Assembly: GCA_008638375.1 (NCBI GenBank)
Contig: CM018035.1
Location: 2,903,501-2,967,500, forward strand
Direction of reading: 5' to 3'
Length of the DNA stretch: 64,000 nt
Origin: Nyssa sinensis
Taxonomy: Eukaryota; Streptophyta; Magnoliopsida; Cornales; Nyssaceae
This document shows positions 1-34,518 of the stretch, one piece after another. Under the pieces are notes generated by a model that ran no database searches, was not told where the DNA came from, and worked only from the letters and a program-made list of their open reading frames with translations. Each line of letters starts with the position of its first letter. Within the stretch, counting starts at the first letter, position 1. Made by a program: the position numbers and the translations under genes.

Positions 1-293
1 GCGGCCACCGCAGCGTCCGCAGCAGCGGCGGTGGCGGCAGCCACAGCAATTGCATGCTTGTTCTGCTCTTTCTCCGTTTCAGAAATGTAAGATCTCAGCC
101 AAGCAGAATCACGGAGAGGAATATTTGCTGGCATATTCAACGGAATCTGACCCACAACCCCTGAATCGCGCGCAGACTTGCCAAAACTCCACCTTTTCTT
201 CTCTTTACGGTCGCAGGAATTTGAATTCTCCGTGCGTTCCTTCTCTTTCTTCATCCCTAACAAGCCCCTCAACCACCTGGTAGCTTTCCCCAT
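1..293 (-). CDS. IQD (IQ67-domain) calmodulin-binding protein, first exon, partial
   Basis: Read on the minus strand from the ATG at 293-291, this gives 97 residues that stay open to the window edge. The start MGKATRWLRGLLGMKK, the basic KKRWSFGK segment, the stretch WLRSYISETEKEQNKHAIAV and the following Ala-rich run are typical of the N-terminus of plant IQD proteins, closest in memory to the IQD22/25/26 group. IQD proteins are basic scaffolds that bind calmodulin through IQ motifs and act at microtubules, the plasma membrane or the nucleus. The IQ67 domain lies beyond the window, so it cannot be verified here. The start is chosen because MGK is the family's usual beginning. The family is clear; the subgroup is inference. 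Confidence 0.88.
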   Translation of the reverse strand, partial: MGKATRWLRGLLGMKKEKERTENSNSCDRKEKKRWSFGKSARDSGVVGQIPLNMPANIPLRDSAWLRSYISETEKEQNKHAIAVAAATAAAADAAVA

Positions 294-1090
294 TTTTCTC
301 TTTCCAAAACTCTGCGCCGAGCTACTGATAGAAACACGATAAATCCTACCAAGAGAGAGCACGAAGGTTACAAGTGGTGAAACGGAAGCCCCAAATGTTG
401 TTTATGGAGAAGAAACGCTCGGTGATGTGCTTGGAATCTCCACATGTCGTAGACAGATGGTGACGAGAACAAAACAGTGTGTGGGGGAAAAGATTAACAA
501 AAAGCATAAAACCTTAAAATATATAGAGATTTTTCTTCTCTTTTCTTTAGGAAATTTTTTTTCTGACACCTCCTCGTGAAGAACTACATTACACGACAAA
601 AAGGCGTCATAGAAAGAAATAGATTAAAAACATTGAAATTTACCAAATAAAAGAGAAAGATCAGCAAAAGTAAAGTGAAATGCTTTGAGAAAAAAGGGTA
701 ATAATCAAGCGATTGCGGATTGCCCCCAACTTCTCAAATTCAAAAAAGATTGATCATGTTGGCTGTTCCTCCAATGAGAAACTAAAGAAAGCCTACAAAA
801 AGCACAATCATTTAACCATTTTGATTCTCTCTCAATAAGACCCACTTTTTCTAGTCAAACAAACAAAAATTACAGAGACAATCCAACAAAGTGAAACATT
901 CAAAAAGGAGTAATCATCAGAGAGAGAGAGAAAGGCTCGAAGGCCTCAAAACCCACCTCAAATTCGAAAAGAGGCACTCAATTTCTATTTCCTCCTAACT
1001 TTCTCTCTCTATGAAAGTACCTACTTTCGTCCCCTAAATATGACTTTGCCGGTCTCTCTCTCTCTCTAACTTTATAGAGCGACGTGTACT
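294..1090 (-). promoter_or_regulatory. Presumed leader and promoter side of the IQD gene
   Basis: No coding segment is convincing on either strand. Short GA/CT microsatellites lie at about 919-932 and 1052-1067, a composition common in plant core promoters and 5' leaders. The assignment as promoter rests on position upstream of the minus-strand IQD start; no transcription start can be fixed from sequence alone. Confidence 0.4.
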
Positions 1091-3380
1091 AAAAATGAAA
1101 GATGCCGCCTGTGTTTCTCAGCTGCTGACACAAGCTCGTGAATCTTTTTGTGTTTTTTTATGTTTCTCTCTTTTAAAAACAATACAGCCCATTATAAGTC
1201 TTTTTCCCTTCTCTGTATCTGTAAAACTCTTCCCCTGTTATTTGCCATCTCCATCAACCCTAAAAGCCTTTCCTCGAGCTTTTAAAGCCCAAAATGAGAC
1301 AAACAATGAGATGGGTCTCTCAGAAACTTTATGATTTCTCTCTGGACACCCCGTCTGAACCCACCATTAAAGCACTTTCCAAAAAAAATGCCAAAAACGG
1401 ATGGTTTAGACTCAAAAGAGAGGTCTTTGGACTTGGGACCCCAAATCTTACTGTGATATTCAGAAAATTTTCACTCGGTTTTCGGTGATTCATCCAGAAA
1501 TCACTGCCATATTTGTGCAGAAGATCTCTGAGACGACGATGTTTTTGGTGGAAACTGAAAAGGGCATAAGAGTGTATAAGCAGATTTGGAGGACAAGGAC
1601 GATAGTAATTAATGGAGTGGGGGATACTATGATGTGGTACGGAAAGTTTATTGGGAGTATTTTCTATTTCCTAAAATTGGCGGATACAATTAGTAAATAT
1701 AGAAATGTCCAAAAAGGCTATAAGCAGTGATTTGTGGCTGTTTACATTATATGATTTGATTGTTGAAATTTTGAATGAATTGCTTTAAATGGGGTGAAGA
1801 TCTTAATCAGCCCTAATAATGGCTTGGTGGATGGGACTAACGTATTAAAGAAAGGACATGGACATCTTTGTTTTAAGAAGAAAGAAGAATGGGAAGAAAA
1901 ATATGGCAATGGTAGGATTCCATTGTGAAAGTGAAAGTGCAATGTTGATCTTTTGTTGTTCAGAGAATAAAAATTGAATCCTGTATCTATATTTTTATGA
2001 GGTAATTGATCCCAAATTCATGTATTAGTAATTTTATTATTAGTTAACTCAAATTAGTTATATTTTTGTTGTAAATAATATTTTTTTTATTATAAAATAA
2101 GTTATAGATTACCTGTTATTTTTTTTATATTTTTTAATGATTAATTTATCTATTTTATTTACTATTCTTTTAGTTATTAGATTGACTTTTTTTATTTGTT
2201 ACTTCACTTATTGATATTATTTTTGATTAATTTTTATTTCTTATTTGGTTTTGAATACATTCTTATCTATTTTCAGGTATAATTGATTGTAAATTTTTTG
2301 AACTTGGTCACCTTTTTTTTTTTTTTTCTCCTCTTATTCACTGCGAATTTTCTCATTTATTTGGATCCTATCACAATTTTTTTTCCTTATCTTATTCTTT
2401 CTTTTTTACTACTATCTCAACTTTAATTTATGTTAAAAATTATTCATCGAATTTTTATTCACAATCAGAATCATTTTGTATTCTATTCATAATCATGTAT
2501 GTGATTATATATTTTTTTGATTTTTTTTCATATTAGTTTTTTGCTAATTATACGCATTATATTCATGATTTTTTTTTCATACAATATTTGTATTATTTAC
2601 ATAGTATTTTTTTATTTTTTATTTTTTTAATTTATATAAATTATTCGTTAGTCGTTATTGAGATTTTGCTTTGTATTATATTTTTTGATCTGTTTTTATA
2701 GTGAATAAGTCATTGTCTTTATTCGTTAAATTTTTTGTAAAATTTTATATGTCAATATTTTGTGTTTTATAAAAATACATATGTTTATGTTTTAGTTTCT
2801 TTTATTTTTTATTTTTTATTTTTTATTAATATATGATTTCACAGTTTCATACTATATATTTTATATTACACATATTTCATCATAAACATACATGTGTTTA
2901 TGTTTTGTTTTATTATAATTTTACAGTTCCATATTGTATACGAGTCCCATTCAAATTCTTTTTCGAAGACGACATATTGAGTTCATTGCAGATGTTTTCA
3001 AAAGGGTTTGGTTATATTCCATTATTAGACGATTCATTATTGTTTAATTTTTTATTCTACAAGACCGATGTTTTATTTTAGTGATGCAAGTGCTTACTCT
3101 TCTTATAGTTAGCGTGAATTTAATTCTTCCTCTCTTATTATTGTATAAAAAAATATTTATTTTACAATGTTATATTATCTAGCTAAAAATAAGTTGTTAA
3201 ATGGTACTGTGGTAATGGTACCAATGGGTTCTAACTCATTTCATATTACATAGTCATTTTTAGTAAAAAGATCAAGTCGAAGGAGGGACATGTGAGAGTG
3301 AGACTGAGGTACTGGATAGTTTTTCGCCTTTAAGTTGGGCTTAGAATTCCTAATTTCGGAGGAGAGTCTTCCTTCACCTA
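1091..3380. other. AT-rich intergenic DNA, no gene seen
   Basis: From about 1980 the sequence becomes very AT-rich with long T runs. Open frames here are short, lack family signatures and look like chance. I see no RNA gene or intact mobile element. Confidence 0.6.
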
Positions 3381-3404
3381 GACTAAAAATATATCAATAA
3401 TGTT

Positions 3405-3570
3405 TGACTTACTTAAAAACTTTGCTAAAAGTATTTATCCTTTATAAAGTTGTCAGTGTTGTATTGACTGAATATCACATCATCGTATGACATGATGTGA
3501 TATTCAACTTAATACAAACATGTCCAACTCATAAAGATAAACATTTTTGATAAAATATAAAGGATAAGAC
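3405..3570. repeat. Foldback MITE or long hairpin
   Basis: The centre is a perfect 14-bp inverted repeat (GAATATCACATCAT at 3470-3483 and its complement at 3492-3505) with an 8-nt loop. Pairing continues outward, at roughly three quarters identity by eye, through TTTATCCTTTATAAAGTTG on the left and its counterpart to about 3545-3570. A near-palindromic AT-rich unit of this size is typical of a foldback MITE. The same shape could give a small-RNA hairpin if transcribed. Confidence 0.6.
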
Positions 3571-4415
3571 TAGCAGTACTCAAAAATATATATATATAGT
3601 ATATGTATATATAATGGTTGTCCATCATTTACATGATATGATATCATCTAATTTAAGCTTTACGTATCTCGGAAGGAATTGCTTCAATGTTCTTGTTTAT
3701 ATTGTGACACCTCATTCTCATTTAAAAAATTAAAATGCACTATATGATAGTCTACACTTGCATAACCAATAGTGCAAAAATTAGATTCATCATATGAATT
3801 TTAACCGTTGAGTTCTAGTAATACTTTTTATTTTGTTTAAATGTTGCTTAAAAAAAATGGTAAAATCATAGAAAAAGAAGAAGAAGAAGATACAATACTT
3901 GCTAACTAAGAAGAATGGTCATTAATAAGCAAAGACAAACTACACTAAGGACATTGGAAGTTCTCCCTTATGAGGAAAAAAAAAAAGTTTCAGTGGTAAG
4001 ATCTCATGATACTACTGTCTTCTAAATTTGAATATCTACATGAATAAATTTAACAAAATTCTAAAATTTAAGTCTAATACTATCTGATAACACTTTTCTA
4101 TAAGACTTTCTCCATCATCATAGCAACCAATGCACCACTTTTGGAGAGTGGAGATACATCAAAATTCATTTATTGCAAACAACTGCCTTTCAATGAAACC
4201 AACAACTTTCGCTCAATCCCGTTAAGTAGCTTGATTGAGAGAGTTCTCAAGTTATTTCTTAAAGGTCCTAAACCTGAATGATCATTCCACGCATAATAAA
4301 AAATTATGTGAAAATGTTTTAATAAGTTGTAACGATTTATCTCATGCACAAAACGACTAAGTTCCACTCCATTATATAAAAAGCTACCTTTGCTCAAATG
4401 GTATAGTAAAAGAGG

Positions 4416-4943
4416 TTAGGGGTGTCAATTTTTAACACGGCTCGAAGTTAACGGATTTGAGTTTAGCATAAACGGGTTTGGGATCATAAACAAGTTGACA
4501 CGTATAACACGATTAATAAACATGTCGTGTTTGGATTTTACTAGTATCAACTCGTTTAACACGACTTAACACGTTTAATTATAAAATATATTATGAGTTA
4601 AAGTAATTCGTCTCACATCAAATATTTATTAAGGTTTTTAGATTTTTTATTTATAAAAGAGATTTTTACTTTGATTTAGGCCCATATACATAGTTACTAA
4701 ACTTGAAAATTATCTATACATATTAAAAGATAGGTAAATTTTTTTATTTCAAAAATAAAAAAATTAAAATAAACTGAGTTAAGTGTGTCGACACGTGTAA
4801 CCTGTTTAATAAATGAGTTAAGTTTGAGTTTTGAAACTTGACACAATTAGTTAATAGTGTCGGATTAGAGTTCACATATATTTTTTAATATATATGCCTT
4901 GACACTGATTCGAACACGACACGATAATACGAATTGACACCCT
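4416..4943. mobile_element. Non-autonomous hAT-like element (MITE) with 8-bp TSD
   Basis: The left end reads TTAGGGGTGTCAATT and the right end, reverse-complemented, reads AGGGTGTCAATTC, so the termini are inverted copies. The 8-mer AAAAGAGG flanks both sides (4408-4415 and 4944-4951). An 8-bp target-site duplication and a (C/T)AGGG start are hallmarks of the hAT superfamily. The 528-bp body has no transposase frame and contains many short repeats of an ACACG-type motif. One extra T on the left makes the exact edge uncertain by one or two bases. Confidence 0.75.
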
Positions 4944-5607
4944 AAAAGAGGCCAGCGAGATGCCTACGCTTTTCAATTCTGGTCAACCCAAGTGGTCTAA
5001 TCTTTCACTGGGCCAACTGAAAAAACTGAAAGCTCTGAATAGGCCCAGTGCAACTTGGGCTTGCCTCAAGCCCGGCTCCAATCAACCAAATAACAACAAA
5101 TAAAACTTCTAGATTTCACAAAGCCATGACTTCCATTTAATAAAACTGTTTGCCTTGAAATAATATAGGATCAACTGATCCTCGTATTCTGAAACCCAAA
5201 ATTCATAATATTTTTGTTTTATTACTAAATATGTTTAGATAGCACATAACAAATAAAATCTATTACATTATGAATAAATATATTTTATTTGTTAGTTAAT
5301 GAATCATAATATGTTATAATAAATTTGTGTATATATAAAACCGTTATGGAGCTGTTAAATCCAAATAAATAAATAAATTTGATTTTGACATGACAGTCAT
5401 GTAACAAGGGCAATATTGACTTTTCGTCTAAATTAAATTAAGGGTAAATTACTTTCTTCTTCTTGTAATTAGTTTTTAAACATATTTTCTTAACTGCAAT
5501 TTTGAAAAACTTCAATATCCATGTGTAACTTAAGGTTGGGAATCTACTTCAATTGCAAAATTTTCATATATCTTTTATATATAATATAGTTTTTCTATTT
5601 TTTTTTG

Positions 5608-6071
5608 GATAAATTACAATAACATTTCTCTTGACATTTATAAAATTATAATGTTATTCTCTATTTTTATTGACAAACTACACATATTTTTCTTTCAATT
5701 CATTTTTTTTATTTAAAATGACAAAAATGTCACTTTTATTTATTCATTATAGTTTTTCATTTTTTATTAAATAAATATTGATTAAAACATTATTGATAAA
5801 AAATAAAAAATATAAGTTATTTACTTTAAATATGTTTTTATATAAAATAAAAAAAAATTATATAGAAAAAGTTAAAAAAAACTTAGTCAAAATTAAAAAA
5901 AAATGTTTAAAAAAAACATAAAAATGATATTTTTGTTATTTAAAGAAAAATAGATGCGATGGGATATAAGTGTAATTTGTTAATAAAAATAAGAATTGAT
6001 AGTATAATTTTACAAATATAAAAAAAAAATATGTAATTGTATGAAACTTGAAGGAAGTTATGGTAATTTAT
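5608..6071. mobile_element. MITE with long terminal inverted repeats (MULE-like)
   Basis: The left arm begins GATAAATTACAATAACATTTC and the right arm, reverse-complemented, begins ATAAATTACCATAACTTCC. Both continue with matching segments such as AAAATTATA and TTTTTATTGACAAACTACAC or TTTTTATTAACAAATTACAC, so the arms span well over 100 bp. No protein frame lies between them. The family resembles plant MULE-derived MITEs that begin with a (G)GATAAATTAC-type end. No clear TSD is visible. Confidence 0.6.
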
Positions 6072-6191
6072 TTATTTAAAAAAATGTGGGGGAGGATTTG
6101 TTGGAGGAATTATTGAGTGAGTTTGGTATATCTTATGTCAATACGTCATTTCAATAATACTCTATCATGTATACTTATGTGTTACTAGTGA

Positions 6192-6640
6192 TGGCAATTT
6201 ACCTGGTTCCGTTCCTTTATGGAGTGCTCATAATTAAGGTCGGGGCAGGGTTGGGCCTTTAAAATTTCGTCGGATTTGGGACTGGGTTTGGTGATAATAA
6301 TCTCATTCCCGTTTATATATTAATTAATTAATTTATGTTTATATATATTATATTTATCAATAAATAACCTTATATAAAATTAGTTTTAAAGTTTTTTATA
6401 TCATACTCTTTTTTTTTTTATATTAGTTATTTTGGAAATAAAAAATTAATTTATCTTTTAAAATAAAAGTTTTAATTTATTTAAAAAATATATATACCGT
6501 AATTCGGAATAAGATAAAATAAAATCAAAAAATATAAATAATGTCAAAGTCAGAATAAGTTTTTAAAGAAGATAAGACTGGATAAGAGTCAAAAAAAAAA
6601 AAATATAAATAGAATCAGAATGAATATCAGTCATATTAAA
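6192..6640. repeat. Probable degenerate dispersed repeat
   Basis: The start GTGATGGCAATTTACC followed by GGTCGGGGCAGGGTTGGG resembles a widespread plant repeat type carrying GGGG/CGGG motifs, then decays into AT-rich DNA. No matching right terminus could be fixed. Confidence 0.3.
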
Positions 6641-6879
6641 TATCATTCAACATACACATGTATCACCTCATTACAGCAGACCATCGAAGAATTTCTGAAT
6701 TTGCCGACGGTCTGCCCATGGTCCAGGTTGCCACGTGGATCGTAGGTCCGATGGGCAACCAGCCAGCTGCCTTGCTAAGATTCCTACAGTTAGATGTTAG
6801 AATCCAAATCCAAATCGCTTTAGGAGCATCGCTTCCCTAAACGGTGCCCAATAAAAACAAGTCTCTCTCTCTTGAAGCC

Positions 6880-7011
6880 ATGTCTCTCCGACTAATGTCT
6901 ACCTGCACCTTCGTGGCACCGCACTTCTCTCGTCCGCTCGACAACTCACCGATAGGAAACCCTCAAATCTGTCCCTTTCTGTCTCTTTCGCTTTCCCCTG
7001 ACCGAGTCTGA
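6880..7011 (+). other. Upstream ORF candidate in the poly(A) polymerase leader
   Basis: An ATG at 6880 opens 43 codons ending in TGA at 7009-7011, within a CT-rich, leader-like stretch (TCTCTCTCTC at about 6862-6871). It lies 412 nt upstream of the poly(A) polymerase start. If transcription begins upstream of 6880 it would be a uORF; otherwise it is promoter DNA. The predicted peptide has no recognised motif. Several more ATGs follow before 7423, so a 5' UTR intron may remove part of this region. Confidence 0.35.
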
Positions 7012-7422
7012 ACTCACAATTCTAGGGTTCCATCACTTTTGTTTTCAGATTCTTGTTTCAATCATCGATCTTCTTGATTTTCCTCGTTCTTCCTTCCCAT
7101 CGAGACCTAATATTCTTATGAATGTGCATCGCTGTTATTATCTGAAATTCCGATTAACAATTCCTTTTTCAATCTTCTAATAGAGTTCTGATTTTTATTT
7201 TTTTTAATGAAGTTTTAGTTTTGATTTAAACGATCTTATCTGACGCTTTAGGGTTCATTCCCTTCCTTCTATTCTCGTTGTTTTTGACGTTTTAGGGTCT
7301 GATTTGGTTCCGAATACGAAGTTTCTTTACGAAATCGCTTTATTTCGAATTTGGATTTTATCTCTTTCATCCGTTTTCTTTAGTTTTAGGGTTGGCTTGT
7401 TGGGTTTCGTTAGCGGTAAAGA

Positions 7423-15990
<8,568 letters not shown>

Positions 15991-16620
15991 AATTCTAATA
16001 GTATTGTTTCCCAAATTTTTTAATTCCATTTTTATTTTTATACTGCTCTTTTTGGTTTGTTTTGTGCTGTCTTTTTTTGGGTAGTAGGTTGAGTCTGACA
16101 TCAACAAGGTGAAGGATAAGAAAGGTATTTGAAACCGCCATGTTGGCTCTGGGAGAGAGACAGAAAGCCAGCAGTTCCGGTAAGTGCTTTGTTAATTGCT
16201 GGCTTTCATTTCCTTCTTTTTTTCCAGGCATGCTCTTGCATTCTATACCGTGGAGAAACAAGCGGCAGCAATCTGAAGAAATCTCTGGGGTTTAACATGG
16301 CTGGCTTATTGTATGTACAGTTTTTAGGTTTTGTGTATCATACTCATGATACATTACTTGTAAGCTCCCCCAGTGCTCTTGAAGAGATCCGAGTATGCTT
16401 TCTAGAGTAGCAGTCAGAAAGTAGGTTATTAGATTTCTCTTTTATTTGTGGGTTTGGGAAGTGTATAGTAATCTTTCTACTGATTGGGTGGGAACTTTGT
16501 TTATATAACAGCTTGGGTCCAATTCGTGAGTAGGGTCTGAAATTGTATGGTTGTAAGGGAGGTTTTGATCTTATTTGTTTGTACCTAGTACAAGCTCCTT
16601 TTGGAGGCTTTGCTAACTTC
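15991..16620 (+). other. 3' end of the poly(A) polymerase gene, with a possible alternative last exon
   Basis: Downstream of the stop at 15988-15990 the sequence is T-rich with no other gene. An alternative last exon is possible: donor at 15970 (ATG then GTAATG) to acceptor before 16088, giving 14 codons and a stop ending at 16132. This would replace the MRHVF tail. The real polyadenylation site is not determinable here. Confidence 0.4.
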
Positions 16621-16658
16621 AAATGATATATTGAGACTCTCTCTCTTTCTCTCTATCA

Positions 16659-16659
<1 letters not shown>

Positions 16660-16692
<33 letters not shown>
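16660..16692. repeat. (TG)n microsatellite
   Basis: About 16 TG repeats directly preceded by a CT-rich run, between the poly(A) polymerase and hexokinase genes. Confidence 0.95.
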
Positions 16693-16695
<3 letters not shown>

Positions 16696-16899
16696 TGGTG
16701 TGATTGGATTGTGTTAGTTTGGAAACAATTTTCATCAGTAAATACTACTAGCTCGTTATTTTGTGCACCTTTACAGAAGGTGTATTACCTTTGCTTGAGA
16801 AGGAACTTCTTTGTAATTATAATTATAATAATGTCCTATGACAAGAGGCGATCAATACTTTAATTTGACTTCAGTTTTTCTTGCCATTGGGTTTGGGTT

Positions 16900-17517
16900 T
16901 CTCTTATAATGAACAACTGTGTAAAATGCAAATGAAATCTCTATCCATCTTAATGACAAGTGGTCATTGAACGAGGCAGCTAGCATTTCCCTAATACCTT
17001 AAAATATGCAAATCGATTCCAGACAACCAAACCAGCCAGACAGGGATTTGGGTGGTTGCTCCAAAAGGGTGATCCATAAAAAGAAAGTATTCGGATTCCG
17101 ATGTCATTTAAAACATGTTTATTCATTAGTCAAACATAATTTACATGTCTAGTCATTAGGGGGCACCAAAAATGGCCAGTAAACGTTTTTTCAATCAACG
17201 ATTTAGCTGAAATACAGGAAAAGCCTTTCCATACCAAACAAAGCGCTACTACCAACCACACTCCACCTTATTCCCCATTTCCCTCTTCCTTTACTTCCCG
17301 TTAACGAAATCATTCCATTCTTTTCAATTTCTACTCATTCTTTTCACTCCAATCTAGGGTTTCTTCTATACATCAAAATTTATATTTGCTGAAGATGTGT
17401 GTCATTGTCAATCACCACAAGCATTAAGACCTTCTGATCTCATCACATTTCTGAGCCCCGCCCCATTTTCGGGATCTTTGATTTGCGCCTTCAATTTAAT
17501 TTTGTTTTTGGTTCGCT
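16900..17517 (+). promoter_or_regulatory. Presumed hexokinase promoter and 5' leader, with a short upstream ORF
   Basis: The CT-rich stretch 17255-17360 looks like the transcription start and leader region. A 10-codon upstream ORF (ATG 17395, TAA 17425-17427) lies 90 nt before the hexokinase start and could tune translation if it is inside the mRNA. No TATA box is certain. Confidence 0.4.
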
Positions 17518-31275
<13,758 letters not shown>

Positions 31276-31960
31276 GAATGGTCAGAGCGACTGGGATTTT
31301 ACTAAGTAAATTTCTCTTATTCTGCATTCTTTCTGATTTGAACTTATTTTAGTCGAACATTTTTCCTGTATTTTCCTCGAGTTATTTTCACTTTTTAAAA
31401 TTTTTTTTTTTCCTTTTTTTTTATAATTTAGGCAATTGTGCCTATGAATCCTTTATTTATTTCTTCACATAATATGTCAGGAAGGGAATTGAATGTGTAA
31501 AGTCAGGACCTGGAAGTTGCCTTGTTTTCCGCTTCCCCCCTGCCACCCCTTATCACTTGTTTCTTCCTGCAACTCATTCAGGGATAATAAAATAGGGAAT
31601 TTGATTTTGTGGCTAGATTATTCTATTGTTGTCACTACTGTAGATTGAGTGACATTGAATTTTAAATTTAAGTTTGTATATCTAATGGTCGTGCGGTTTT
31701 ATCCCTTGAATTTTAGCTTAGATTGCTTTTAGATGTTGGCAGATTTGTTAAAGGCAGAGAGTGAATCTGATATGAAAATCTAGTTTTGGAATTGGAAAGT
31801 TGGACTTCAAGCATAATGCAGTAGCATCAACTGACAAAGGGATTGCTGAAGAGGCATTTTAAACTTTAAAGAATAAGGATGCTACTGCCACCACTTGGAA
31901 ACAAGGTCAGTCACCCAGCTTTTGGAATTTCTAGCAAGTATTGTTGCACAATGCAGTGTA
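31276..31960 (+). other. Hexokinase 3' untranslated side
   Basis: T-rich DNA after the stop at 31273-31275, with an AATAAAA-like signal at about 31586-31592. No other gene is seen. The mRNA end is an inference from composition. Confidence 0.4.
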
Positions 31961-31969
31961 AAGGTATCA

Positions 31970-32108
31970 CCCTTAGGGTCTATGAATCACGGACACTCTA
32001 TTTTGGCTCACTGTCTGTGTCGGACACGCAAAAAAAGTGTCCATTTTTTTTTCTTCTTATGAATTCTGGACACGTTTTGGACATTTTTGGGAGTTCTTTT
32101 TTCGGTTT

Positions 32109-32141
<33 letters not shown>

Positions 32142-32392
32142 TCTATGTAATAATTAATAAGTTTATTTTGGAACTTGAATTACTGATGTTGATGATTAAA
32201 TAAAGAAGTTCTTGATTTTTTATTTAATGGTTTAATATTTTAATAATATTTTTTGTAATTTGTGTATTTTATATCAATTTTAATTAAAATAATGTTAGGT
32301 TTTTATTATATGGTCATATAATTTATATATATTCAATGCGTTCGTGTCATACTTTTGTCGAGTCTGCATATCCGTGCTTCTTAGCTTAGGGT
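31970..32392. repeat. MITE-like repeat with inverted ends
   Basis: The left end CCTTAGGGTCTATGAATCAC and the reverse-complemented right end CCTAAGCTAAGAAGCACGGA share an inverted pattern around a GAA(T/G)CACGGA core. Nearby CGGACACG-type motifs occur in a widespread plant repeat. Inside is an AT microsatellite (32110-32140). No transposase frame; no certain TSD. Confidence 0.45.
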
Positions 32393-32399
32393 TTTAGAC

Positions 32400-34450
32400 T
32401 TTTAGTTGCCATTCTTCATGAGCAACATCATTTTTGGAACACACAAATGAACATGTAGGAATTATGTCAGAAAGTGGGTGTTGAATCACTCAGCAGTTAT
32501 TTTTATTAAATTTTTTGGGTATAAAAAAGAATGTTATGAATAAGCTGAATATGATAAAATATACAGGTTCCAATAGTTTTATGGGATCTTTTTTATTTGG
32601 GAGATAGAAAAAGAAGAGTTTTCTGTATAAAAATTTAATTAAATGAGTGAATGATGGGTGGTCCATACGACAAATATTGCACATGAAGCAAACTGGAAAT
32701 GATAACAGTTTGAAAATTGCAAAAACCTCAGTATCATCTGGTTGTTGGTTTCAACATCCCATTTACTCTATATCAGACTCAATCAGTCTTTTTATCTTAT
32801 TATTATTATTATATTGATAAAGATGGCCCGCCATTTATAAATGATTTAGGTGACTTATATGTTGATAATTCTGTTTGTTTTCTCTCTCCCTATGTATTAG
32901 TACACAGTAGTAAGTGTGCTGATAAATCTGCTTAAAGTTGTTAAATTTGGATTCGGATGGGATACTTTTGTCGGATTAAGATTAATCTTGAATGAAACAT
33001 GTGATTTGCTGATATTGGATTGTGCTGTAATTTTTATGATTTTCTTTTAGAATCAATCACATAGAAATTTTGGAGAACTTATCAACTGTGGCACTTAAAA
33101 CTTAAAACTTTTCTTAATTATATTCCTAATTCTAATTTAAACTATCTCAGTCGTCACTGTCACTGTCACTGTTGCCTGCATGCCACCATCACCACCTTAA
33201 TGATTGTAACAGCTCCTATACTCACTATCACACACACACACACACGCAAACACATGTATGTATGTGTAAGTAGAGAGAAAGGCATATACGAAAAAGATAA
33301 AAGGGGTTGTTATATTGATTTGTCTTTTGACTAACAGAGGAGAGGGGGGGTCTCCATTTCCATTAGTATATTTTATGAGTGGAGCTGCATAAATCTAATT
33401 CGTTGCCTTCTCTCTTAAAATTTCCCTTTATTTCCGTTCGGTCTACACGTGAATGGATTATCAGTTGATTCTTTGGGAGAAAAATGGCCTTCCCTGTCAT
33501 CTTCCCACTTGCTCTAGGCAACATAGAAAATATTATCGCCGGCGATTTTACAAATTAAAATGATAAAAATACCCTTCGTCTAAGCCCCCATTTACACTAT
33601 TGTCTAACTTCTTTTCTGGACTAAGGCTACGATTATTTTGTAAACAAAGGAGATTAGACTAAGTGAGACAACTTGTCCAAAATAGTATAATAATTGTGAC
33701 TGACTACTATACTAGAGGTGGTATTAGTTAGTCCAAACAAATGTCTCATTTTCCTTTAATTTTTTTTTGAATTCTTGATTTTGAGTAAAATCAAGATGTG
33801 AGTTTTGGTGTGACTTTAATTTTTCTTCTCCACGTTGTTGTATAAAAAAAATGATATATGGGTTCAATTTTTATCAAAATTTTCAATTTCTAACTGAATG
33901 TCTGAGGGAGTTAGAGATAATTTGCAAATAGCGTATCATTCAAAAGTAATAAATAGGGTGGTCATTCAAAAAACTAAAGAATTTTAAAAATATAATAATT
34001 TATTTTAAGAGTCAAATCTCTAACTTATCGTATTCGAGTATTTTAGTTTTTTTTATTTAATTTAAAATTACTTATTTAACTATAATTGTGAATTCCACCA
34101 GACTCATCACCATTGGTCCAACAATCTTAGAAAAATTGATAAAGCCATTTAGGCTTCATTTGTTTACGTTTTTAAAAATAAATTTTTAATTTTAAAACGG
34201 AAAGTACATATTTAATAAGTTATTTATTTTAAGTTTTTTAAATTTTTTAAAATTTATATTATCATATTTAAATGTATTTTTACAATTTTTAAAAAATTAT
34301 ATCAAATCACTGTTCAAGCACTTTTTTTTTTTTTGGGTTTCATAGGCTAAATTCGTTTTATAGCCGAATGGCTTTTTTGTAATTATACCCAATTACTCAC
34401 CTTATTGATAAAGCCCGTGACAAAGCCATTAATCTATGTCCTCAAATAAG
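32400..34450. other. Intergenic DNA, no gene seen
   Basis: AT-rich, with a CA microsatellite at about 33230-33246 and short poly-A/T runs. Small open frames lack any family signature. Confidence 0.55.
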
Positions 34451-34518
34451 AGCGGGAAGCGCCAAAAATAAAAATAAATACAGCAAAAATAGAAAGCCAG
34501 GTCAGAAACCGATTCCCA

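Noticed and set aside
1095..1730. Three consecutive plus-strand open frames upstream of the IQD gene
   Set aside because: They lie in different frames, start inconsistently and match no family; judged chance ORFs.
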